The notes under the pieces are model-generated. The model worked only from the letters and a program-made list of their open reading frames with translations, had not been told where the DNA came from and did no database searches. DNA of 64,000 bases from Hevea brasiliensis (Eukaryota; Streptophyta; Magnoliopsida; Malpighiales; Euphorbiaceae), in assembly GCF_030052815.1 (NCBI RefSeq), contig NC_079507.1, forward strand, positions 53,455,571 to 53,519,570, given 5' to 3'. Made by a program: the position numbers and the translations under genes. Below, piece by piece: positions 55,498 to 64,000 of this stretch; positions within the stretch are counted from its first letter, which is position 1; each line of letters opens with the position of its first letter.

Positions 55498-58400
55498 TGT
55501 CACACCTTACCCCTCTGTAAGGCATAACATGATCCCGTAGAATACCTAATGAATCACCGAACTTCACCTGCCGATAACTCATTATGTACCCTACAAGGGA
55601 TTTTAAAACCATTTTCTTATCTCTGACAAGTGGTGAGCATTTCTAATAAGTATTTAAAACATTTAGTTGAAATTAAAACTAATTAATATTTTTGGCCATT
55701 TTAGTTTTCCGCAAATCTTATAAAAATTTTGACAGAGTTTCCTCTGTATTTTGAGAAAACCGTTCTTCAAATACCTGAAATAAAAGCACTTCCAATAATT
55801 ATCTAACCACTGCTTCAAATTCATACTCAATCTCAACCAATTTCTCAAAATTCACAAGTTCAAAAATTCTCAAAATACTATCCATCAATATCATTTATTC
55901 ATATTCCATTCAAGATAAACAATTTATATATTCATCATACTAAAATTTACATTCAAAAAGTCCAAATTAAAATTTATTACAACTTTTATACAAACTTTGT
56001 ACAAGCTGCTCAAGACCCATGTACATGTCCATACATTTATGTGCAATATATACATCAAAAGAAATATTTACTGATTAGGGTATAAATTATACCCAAAACT
56101 TTAGGTCAGTAGCTTCTCACACCTCAAGGCTCACTGCTGCTCCTCTAGTCTCTGTATCTGACAAGAATAAAGCTATCGCTGAGTACTAGGACTCAGTGGT
56201 GCACAATATACTAAAATAATCTTTATGCAAAACTTAAACCACATTCATTCAAAAATTTGGCTAAACATGAAAATTAAATACAATCATGCATTGCAAGATT
56301 TTACATGTAAACCAAGTTCATTTCAAAGTATCAAAACAGATTTCACAAAACCCACAGCTAGATCACGCCATTCGAAACAAATAGAATCTCAATAGCCAGA
56401 GGCTAAAGAGAAATCACATGAATCTCAATAGCCAGAGGCTAAAGAGAAATCATATCACAAGGCTAGCTAGCTCAAATATATGGATATCCATTCACATCCT
56501 CTTCTACTGGCACACCTCAACACTTCTCCAGAGAAGGAATCAAAATTCGAAACTAATTACCCCCACTAGTCGTGCTAGTGAGGTGTTCAAATATATGGTC
56601 ATGACACTGTGGTTTCAAAACTTATCTTAACAATTTGCTAAACATTGTCATTTCAAATGTACACAATAATTTTCAACAATTTAGATCAAACATCATAAGA
56701 ATGCCATAATCCAACATTTCATATTATTCAAAACGATATGCAAAAGATGATTATAAAAGTATATGTTGTGCACAAACCTCAAACGAGTCGTCCTTTAGCC
56801 TCGACTCGGTTCCTCGGGTTCTGTCCCGGTATTCTTTTCCACTGAAACACGAAATTTTCCAATGTTTCAGTACTAAAACTTAAAATAAATCCAAAATAAA
56901 CTTAACTTCACATTTACCTAGCTCTAACGTGTTAAATTCGACGTTCTCGAAATTTTGTGTTTCGGGTTACTATTCACTGCACTATTCAAGTCAAATTATT
57001 GACTTTCTAAGGCTTAATAGGTATGGGAACTCCAACTTCACCCACATACCACATTTTGGTCACCAAACTTGTTGGTTTTGGTCATTTGTTTAAAGCTTAG
57101 GTCATTTTGGCAAAATTGCCAATTTTCGGTTTTTGTTCTCCGAAGTTGCACTATTCCATTGGTTGATCTACTGTTGGAATTTGACAAAACTTCCTTCATA
57201 GAAAATGTTCCTTATTGTCTTAAGTGTATTCTCATTTTTGGATCACCTCAATCGGAGTTTTGTAGCTCAAGTTATGGCCAAAATAAGATTACTGTTCACG
57301 TGCACTGTTCATGCTGCAATCTTGGTGCTGGCAGATTTTTGGTCCAACTTTGGTCAATTGTTTGATCAAGTTAAGTTCATAATTTGGTCTCACTTTCTTC
57401 ATATGAAATGTTGTACTATGTCTTAGGTTTCCATCGGTTCAAGAATCGCCTAAATCCGAGTTTTCTAGAGAGAGTCATAGCCCTCCAAACATTGCTGCTC
57501 AATGAAAATTCTGCAGAATTTCAGTACAGTAAATTTAACTTTGCTCAATGATTTGAATGAGTTAATGGCCTAATTTGGGTTGGTGTTCTTCATAAAAGTT
57601 TTAGGTCTATATCATATCTAATTGCTGGCAAAATTTCAGGTCAATTTGACCTACCTAGCTCGAGTTATGACCAAATGAACAGTTACTGTTCATTTGGTCA
57701 GTTTTGTGCAGTGGCAGCCTGCAATCAACTCACTTTGGTCAATTGTTTCACCAAGTTTTGGTCAGTTTTTGGCCATGGTTCCTTAATGAAAAATGTGCTC
57801 TTTTATGTCTATTTTCATCCCCAATTGGTGGCATATCAATTAGACTTGTAAAATTTGAGTTTTGGTCCTTCAAAGTAGGTTTGGTCATGCTGCCAGCAGC
57901 ATGACCATTAACCTACGAATTTGGTTTAATTCCCTAACATTCTCACACAATCCATTTGGTCATAATTGACCATTATTTCACTTCACAATAGGTCAAACAT
58001 GCCATTTATGCATTTTTCCCAAAATTTGGTTCACAACCCTAGCATTTAAAACCCTAATCTTACTAACTCTTGCATTTAACCACAAGTAGTGCACTTAGTC
58101 CTAACCATTCAACTAATCAAAGCTTTTAAACTCATTCTAATGCATCAACCCTCAATTACATGTTCAATTCTATCAATTCCATCAAACCCTAATCCCCATC
58201 AAGTTGGCTAAATTTCCCTTTTTCCCTCAACATAATATTTCTTTCCTTTTTCATTAAATTTTCACTTGCTCAACATCATTTTCATAAGTATAAACTAATT
58301 TAAGTTAGGAGAGGGAGACTTACCTTTGATGAAGCTTTTCCCAACTTCAATCTCTTCACTTTTTCTTCCTTTATTTGCTTCTAAGTTCTTAACCAAGGTC

Positions 58401-59203
58401 TAATATCAAGATTTGGTGTTGGGAATTATGGGAATTATGAAGAAAATCTAGGGTTTTATGAGCTTCAAATATTCATCAATGGAGGATTTTTGAGAGAAAT
58501 GGTGAGAGAGATAAAAACGTTTTTGAAGAAGAAGAAATTCTTTTCTTTATTTATTTTAGGTTATGGAAGACCACAAAATCTAAATTAATAATTAAATTAA
58601 TTAATTTATTTTTGGCATCATGCATGAGATCATGCATGATGTCATCACTTTTTTTTACTTTTTCATTTTCCCTTCTTTTTTTTTTTTTATTTTTCTATTA
58701 GTTCTTTAATTTAATTCTCGATTCTGAAATTTTCTTTTCTCCGATTTTATTTGACAGTTAGGTCAGGAGTCAGCTCTCGGGGTCAATTGACCAAATTGCC
58801 CCTCCCCGGTTCATCCCGGTTTGCAAATAATCCCATATTTCTTTCGGCTCCCTGACCTAATTATTTAACTGGCTTAACAGTTCTTTTTCGTGATTTTCTC
58901 TTTTCCACTGTGTTCATAAGGGTCCTAAGGACCGCAGCGTCACTTTTTACGGTTCGAAATTTGAGTTTAAAACGACTTCGCAGTCGTTCCCGAGGAGGTC
59001 ACTCATCGCTGTGACTCTCGGCTCGTTTAACCTCTTATATTCTGTTTTTCTTATTTATAGTTAACTAATTAAACATTACTAATTATTTGTGTTTATGGCT
59101 TCTCATGTTGTCTTAAGTGTGGCTCTAATCTCTTTATTTGTCCGGACTGACACCGGTCACCGGAACAGTGAAATATACCAGGCTATACAACGGGGGTGTT
59201 ACA
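55498..59203 (-). repeat. 5' LTR of the Tekay-type element
   Basis: 3706 bp, closely similar to 46926-50633. Differences are mostly clusters of one- to three-base indels at G/C runs (58790-59000 versus 50230-50430; 56065-56165 versus 47505-47600). Confidence 0.93.
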
Positions 59204-59208
59204 TTGAA
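59204..59208. repeat. Target site duplication TTGAA (right)
   Basis: Partner of 46921-46925. Confidence 0.9.
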
Positions 59209-59602
59209 GAGAATCGGCAGATATATACCTAGTGGGTTGTACCCTCCTATCCTTGAGTCGCTTAAAAGCTGCTTTTTGAATTGTATCAGGGAGAGGCCAA
59301 GGTAGCTTTGATACCGGTGAAGCTACTGAAATTGGCTTTTTGCTGGAAGAGGGTGTAGAGGCTGGAGCTTTTGGCTTTTTGGGTGGTGGTTCCGACAATG
59401 GGGTGGGTGGTTCTTTGCGTTTGGATAGAGGAGGGGCAGAGGACATGGGTCGCACAGATTTTGACCGGATTTTTCATTTGTACGTGGTTGGGGGAGGTGG
59501 TGGGGGTGTCGCTTGTGGAGGAGAATCGGGAGTGGGGGGTATCGTTGACAATGGTGAGACTTCGAGAGGAGAAGCTGGGCGGGAATGGGGAGGGGACTCC
59601 AT
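59204..59602 (-). pseudogene. Outer Athila third ORF, N-terminal part
   Basis: Begins MESPPHSRPASPLEVSPLST (59602). A Pro-rich stretch follows, with a TGA stop at 59474-59476. The same frame continues with a Ser/Pro/Lys-rich basic segment (SKRKEPPTPLSEPPPKKPKA) up to the Tekay insertion. It corresponds in composition to the N-terminus of the nested Athila's ORF (38486-38929). Confidence 0.7.
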
Positions 59603-59829
59603 TGCCGACGGAGAGGATGGAGAGATAAGGGCGGAGATGAAAATGCAGGGGGAGGTTTAGGGTTTATGCGGTGGAATTTCTAGTGGAGAAGAAGGGAGAG
59701 AGACGGTGAAAATGCCGGAAGAAATGGAGGTTGAAGAACGGTCGTGGGTAGAAGAGTCAGGAAGTGGAGGTGGGAATTTTGTTTGCCGAAAAAGAATTTG
59801 AATCGGGTTTGTAAAAGACTGCATAAAGG

Positions 59830-60680
59830 GAAAGTGCATGTGCATAGCTTATGCACCAGCTTATGCAAGTGTCGCCTTGTTTTGAAGTTCAGAAAAATAT
59901 ATCATGCAGAAGTGCATAGGCCATGCACTCTGCTTATGCAGGTTTCGGCAACTTTTGAAATTTGAGGAGTGAAGTCATGCGGGAGTGCATAAGTCATGCA
60001 CTCCCCTTATGCACCTCTCGGCAGAATTGGTTTTTCAGAGAATCGGGTCATGCAGAAGTGCATAGGTCATGCACTCTGCTTATGCACCCTTCGGTAATTT
60101 TTGGAATTTGGGTTGGTGGTCATGCAGATGTGCATAAGCTATGCACTCTGCTTATGCACTCTTCGGTGGGTTTTGAAATTCAGAGTCTTTGGTTATGCAG
60201 AAGTGCATAAGCTATGCACATTGCTTATGCATGTCTCGGCAGCTTTTGGAATTTTCGGATTTCTGGTCATGCAGAAGTGCATAAGTCATGCACTCTGCTT
60301 ATGCACCCCTCGGCAGGTTTGGAATTTTTGGGTTTTTGGTTATGCAGAAGTGCATAAGTCATGCACTCTGCTTATGCACCCCTCGGCGGGTTTGGAGATT
60401 CAGAGTTTTTGGTCATGCGGGAGTGCATAAGTTATGCACTCCCCTTATGCAAACTTCGGCAGAGAGAGAAAATGAAGAATTTGAAGTTATGCAAATGTGC
60501 ATAGGTCATGCACTCTGCTTATGCAAGTTTCTAAAGATGTGAAATTTGACAAAATTAGGCTATGCAGAGTTGCATGAGCTATGCACTCTCCTTATGCACT
60601 TGCAATAAAGGTGAAAAATGGCAAGAATTGTAGTTATGCAGGATTGCATAAGCTATGCAGTTGCTTATGCACAATTCAAC
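59830..60680. repeat. Array of about 12 units (~70-72 bp) with TGCATAAG palindromes
   Basis: About twelve imperfect tandem units, each with TGCATAAG (or TGCATAGG), about 12 nt, then CTTATGCA, usually followed by a C/T-rich half and TCGGC. Centres of CTTATGCA lie about every 70-72 bp (around 59933, 60005, 60079, 60151, 60222, 60296, 60370, 60443, 60520, 60591, 60663). It lies between pol and the third ORF of the outer Athila. The same motif is in that element's LTR and at 45229-45455. Confidence 0.85.
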
Positions 60681-61412
60681 AAGATTAAGATTGCAATGGA
60701 ACATGAATTGCAACTGTGAAAAATGCCCTAAAATGAGGAAATATAATTCTATGAAGCATAAACCATGAGAATTTTCACCAAAAACACATCAATATATACA
60801 AAGTTCATCAAAAATGCATCACACAAGCATGTAGATATGGATCCTACATAAAAGACCTTTGAGAACTATGCCATTTTGACTCAAATTGAGCAAATCAACA
60901 TTTAGCACATTAAAACTCAATAAAATCTGCATAAAGTTGCATCTATTCACAAATGATGAAATGAAGTCTCCAAATTTTGCCAAGAAAATGTACCATACCT
61001 ACCTTGAATCCTACAACCCAAAGAAGCTCAAAACTGCAAAAATGATTCACTTACCACCATATTAACATTATAAGCATATATACTTAAAAGTCACACACCC
61101 AACCTCACCAATAACATAAGCCATCTACTGCAGACACCCTCTTTGCTGCAGATTTCATTTTTCCTCTGCATAAACCAGATTGCAGCTCCTGCACAGATTA
61201 TGCAGCAAAAACTTATCAGTTTTTGGGAGAGTTTGAAGGACAAAATTTCCAAGTTAAGGGTCACTCCCCCAACAGTTCACCAGCCTTTCTTCATTGAAAT
61301 ACATCTACAAGGGATAAGATTTAACAATGTCAAAAATTGAATTTGGGGAGATTTAAGATGAAAACTAAAGCAATGAAAATAAAAGTAAATTAGCAAAAGC
61401 AAAATAAAAGGA
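60681..61412 (-). other. Outer Athila spacer after pol
   Basis: AT-rich and noncoding. No further feature is recognised apart from scattered TGCATAA-like words. Confidence 0.6.
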
Positions 61413-61430
61413 CTTGGGGTACCTCCCAAG
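61413..61430 (-). promoter_or_regulatory. CTTGGG/CCCAAG hairpin after pol (outer Athila)
   Basis: On minus CTTGGG, AGGTAC, CCCAAG, starting 9 nt after the pol stop. It is the counterpart of 37402-37419 in the nested element. Confidence 0.6.
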
Positions 61431-61439
61431 AGGGCTAAT

Positions 61440-64000
61440 TTATAGTCCTTGGCTGGACTCTTCATGAATTTCACTGAAAAGAGGTGAGGGATTGGAGAGC
61501 TTGTGACAGCTTGCTCCCTTTATTGGGTCTCCAGTTATGTAATGCTTTAATCTATGCCCATTGACCTTAAAATTCCCAGATTTTTCACCCCAAATTTCAA
61601 TTGCTCCATAAGGGAAAACCTTAGAAACTCTATATGGACCAGTCCACCTTGACTTGAGTTTTCCAGGGAATAATTTCAATCTTGAGTTGAACAACAAAAC
61701 TGAATCACCTTCTTTAAATTCCTTTTTCCTAAGGTGCTTATCATGCCAAACTTTAGTTCTTTCTTTGTAAATACGGGCACTTTCATAAGCATCCATCCTC
61801 AATTCCTCAAGCTCATTAAGTTGTAATAACCTTTTCTCACCAGCTTGCTTAAGATCAAAATTCAAGGTCTGAATGGCCCAATATGCTCTATGTTCTAGCT
61901 CCACAGGTAAATGACAAGACTTACCATACACCAACCTAAAGGGAGTAGTTCCTATAGGGGTTTTGTAGGCAGTCCTATATGCCCATAAAGCATCATCTAG
62001 TTTGATAGACCAATCTTTCCGAGAATTGTTCACTGTTTTCTCCAAAATATGCTTGAGCTCTCTGTTAGAAATTTCAACTTGTCCTGAAGTTTGAGGGTGG
62101 TATGGGGTAGCTATCTTGTGCACTACACCATACTTCCTCATTAGGCTCTCAAATTGCTTATTACAAAAATGGGAACCCCCATCACTAAATTATAGCCCTA
62201 GGAGCTCCAAATCTGCTCAAGACAAATTTCTTCAAAAATTTCACTACCACTCTAGCATCATTAGTTGGAGTTGCAATAGCTTCCACCCATTTTGACACAT
62301 AGTCAACTCCAACTAAGATGTATCTATTACCATATGAAGGAGGGAATGGCCCCATAAAATCTATTCCCCAAACATCAAATAATTTCACTTCAAGAATATT
62401 ATTTAGGGGCATTTGATCTCTTTTTGACAAATTTCCACTCCTTTGACATTTATCACAATCCAACACAAATTTCCTCACATCCTTAAAAAGATTTGGCCAA
62501 AAGAAACCAGCTTGCAAAATTTTACTAGCTGTTTTAGAGATTCCAAAATGTCCTCCATAATCAGAAGCATGGCAATGATGCATAATACTCTGTATCTCCT
62601 CTTCAGGAATACATCTCCTTATTAAACCATCACAGCATCTCCTAAAGAGTAAAGGATCATCCCATCTATAAAATTTCACCTCATGTAAAAACTTTTTCTT
62701 TTGTTGCCATGTCATACCTAGAGGTAAAACTCCACAAGATAGATAATTCACAAAGTCTGCATACCAAGGTAGTTTAGCAACAAGAGAGAAAAGTTGTTCA
62801 TCCAAGAAAAACTCATCAATAGGGATTTCATCCAATTCTTCATCATCCAATTTTAGCCTACTAAGATTATCAGCAACTATATTTTCAGCTCCCTTCTTAT
62901 CTCTAATCTCCAAGTCAAACTCTTGTAGCATCAGAATCCACCTAATGAGCCTAGGTTTAGCCTCCTTTTTACGGAGCAAATACCTGATGGCTGCATGATC
63001 TGAAAATATAACCACCTTTGAGTCAATAATGTAAGGTCTGAACTTTTCCAATGCAAAGACAATTGCTAAAAATTCCTTTTCAGTTGTTGCATAATTTGTT
63101 TGAGCCTCATCCAGTGTTCTACTAGCATAATAAATAGCATAAGCCTTTTTGTCCTTTTTTTGACCAAGAACAGCCCCAATTGCGTAGTTGCTAGCATCAC
63201 ACATAATTTCAAAAGGTAGGCTCCAATCAGGTGGTTGCATGATTGGTGCAGTGATAAGAGCTTGCTTCAACCTGCAAAAGGCATCCAAACACTCTTGGTC
63301 AAATACAAATGGTGTGTCATTACTTAACAAATTAGACAAAGGTTTGGCTATTTTAGAAAAATCCTTGATAAAGCGTCTGTAGAACCCGGCATGTCCTAGG
63401 AAACTTCGAATTCCTTTGACATTGGTAGGAGGAGCCATCTTCTCTATCACTTCAACCTTGGCTTTATCAACCTCTATTCCTCTGTTAGACACCAAATGTC
63501 CAAGCACTATCCCTTCCTGAACCATGAAATGACATTTTTCCCAGTTTAACACAAGGTCAGTATCTGCACATCGCTACAAAACTTTAGAAAGGTTAGCCAA
63601 GCATATGTCAAATGAAGATCCATAAACAGAAAAATCGTCCATAAAAACCTCCATTATGTCTTCAATGAAATCTGAGAAGATTGCCATCATACACCTTTGA
63701 AAAGTGGCTGGTGCATTACATAACCCAAATGGCATCCTCCTATAAGCAAAGGTTCCGTATGGACAAGTAAAAGTGGTTTTCTCTTGATCATTTGGATGGA
63801 TAGGGATTTGAAAAAAACCTGAATATCCATCTAAATAGCAAAAGTAAGAATGCTTAGCTAGTCTTTCCAACATTTGATCAATGAAGGGAAGTGAAAAATG
63901 ATCTTTTCTAGTGGCAACATTTAATTTTCTATAATCTATGCACATCCGCCAACTAGTCACCGTTCTAGTGGGAATTAATTCATTATTTTCATTTTTGACC
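61440..64000 (-). pseudogene. Outer Athila pol: RT, RNase H, integrase (open at the window edge)
   Basis: From the right edge leftward: RT (ELIPTRTVTSWRMCIDYRKL, CYLDGYSGFFQIPIHPND, FMDDFSVYGSS), RNase H ([34 protein letters not shown]), integrase HHCC ([19 protein letters not shown]), the DDE core ([19 protein letters not shown]) and the C-terminal GPY module ([19 protein letters not shown]). Two lesions are seen. A Gln codon has become TAG at 63574-63576, and one extra T near 62187 shifts the frame between the second catalytic D and what follows. Otherwise it is well kept. Close relative of the nested Athila pol but clearly a different family member. Confidence 0.92.

Larger units (their letters stand above)
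46926..59203 (-). mobile_element. Tekay/Del-type chromovirus LTR retrotransposon, complete
   Basis: A 12,278-bp element with 3.7-kb LTRs, target duplication TTGAA, initiator-Met tRNA primer site, gag with a CCHC knuckle, pol in protease-RT-RNase H-integrase order, and a chromodomain-like C-terminus. The last feature and the very long LTRs place it with the Tekay (Del) lineage of chromoviruses. It inserted into the third ORF of the outer Athila, in the same orientation. gag and pol contain several frameshifts. Confidence 0.92.
27867..64000 (-). mobile_element. Outer Athila-lineage LTR retrotransposon (5' part beyond the window)
   Basis: Read right to left: pol (64000-61440), hairpin and repeat array (61430-59830), third ORF (59602-59204, continuing 46925-45797), noncoding 3' region (45796-44104 and 30085-29525), PPT, and 3' LTR (27867-29484). 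Two complete elements are nested in it, 30086-44103 and 46926-59203. Without them about 9.8 kb of this element is visible; gag and the 5' LTR are off the right edge. It inserted in the intron of ENY2 in the same orientation as that gene. GAAAG (27862-27866) is the expected left target duplication, but the right copy is not visible. pol carries one nonsense codon and one frameshift. Confidence 0.88.

Noticed and set aside
59830..60680. CRISPR-like regularly spaced palindromic repeats
   Set aside because: The units are imperfect, the 'spacers' are themselves similar, the host is a plant and the array lies inside a retrotransposon.
1..64000. tRNA, rRNA or organellar insertions
   Set aside because: No cloverleaf-type sequence or rRNA core was recognised. 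The only tRNA-related matches are the retrotransposon primer sites.

Overview
This is nuclear DNA from a flowering plant, almost certainly a eudicot. The base composition is AT-rich and the genes have GT-AG introns. The window carries an intact LRR receptor-like protein gene, a plant DCD-domain (B2/NRP type) gene, part of an ENY2 gene, plant-type Ty3/gypsy retrotransposons (Athila and Tekay/Del lineages), an RTE-clade LINE tail and a hAT-type MITE. Nothing fixes the species; a woody eudicot is only a guess.

Left third (1-27860): a tandemly duplicated gene neighbourhood. The intact unit is a five-exon DCD/NRP gene on + (16628-18363), facing tail-to-tail an intronless 1088-residue RLP gene on - (20858-24124). 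A second, decayed unit lies to its left. It has the last exons of the DCD gene (2125-2317), the same 3' flank (present twice, 2125-3505 and 5955-8290) and an RLP pseudogene (8291-11285). The pseudogene has four identifiable lesions: an 850-bp deletion removing the signal peptide, a 50-bp deletion between 5-bp repeats, a 1-bp insertion and a nonsense codon. AT-rich duplicated promoter-side units, a 470-bp hAT MITE (13601-14070), a LINE tail (6268-6600) and LTR-element relics fill the spaces. In the apparently functional DCD gene, exon 3 looks two bases short, and an alternative splice acceptor 4 nt downstream would put it back in frame.

At 27360-27833 lie the last two coding exons of ENY2 (SAGA deubiquitinase module / TREX-2 subunit) on -. 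Only 33 bp upstream of the penultimate exon the gene is cut by a retrotransposon.

Right two thirds (27867-64000): a nest of three LTR retrotransposons. The outer one is an Athila-lineage element on -, from its 3' LTR (27867-29484) to its pol at the right edge; its 5' part is outside the window. Inserted into it are (i) a complete Athila-lineage element on + (30086-44103, target duplication TCAAG) and (ii) a complete chromodomain-bearing Tekay/Del-type element on - (46926-59203, target duplication TTGAA), which splits the outer element's third ORF. All three have broken reading frames.

The two Athila elements lie in opposite orientation but share noncoding architecture: hairpins with an AGGA loop and covarying stems, three PPT-like purine motifs at conserved spacing, a CTTGGG/CCCAAG hairpin just after pol, and palindrome arrays upstream of the LTR TATA box. 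These are the most interesting unexplained signals here.
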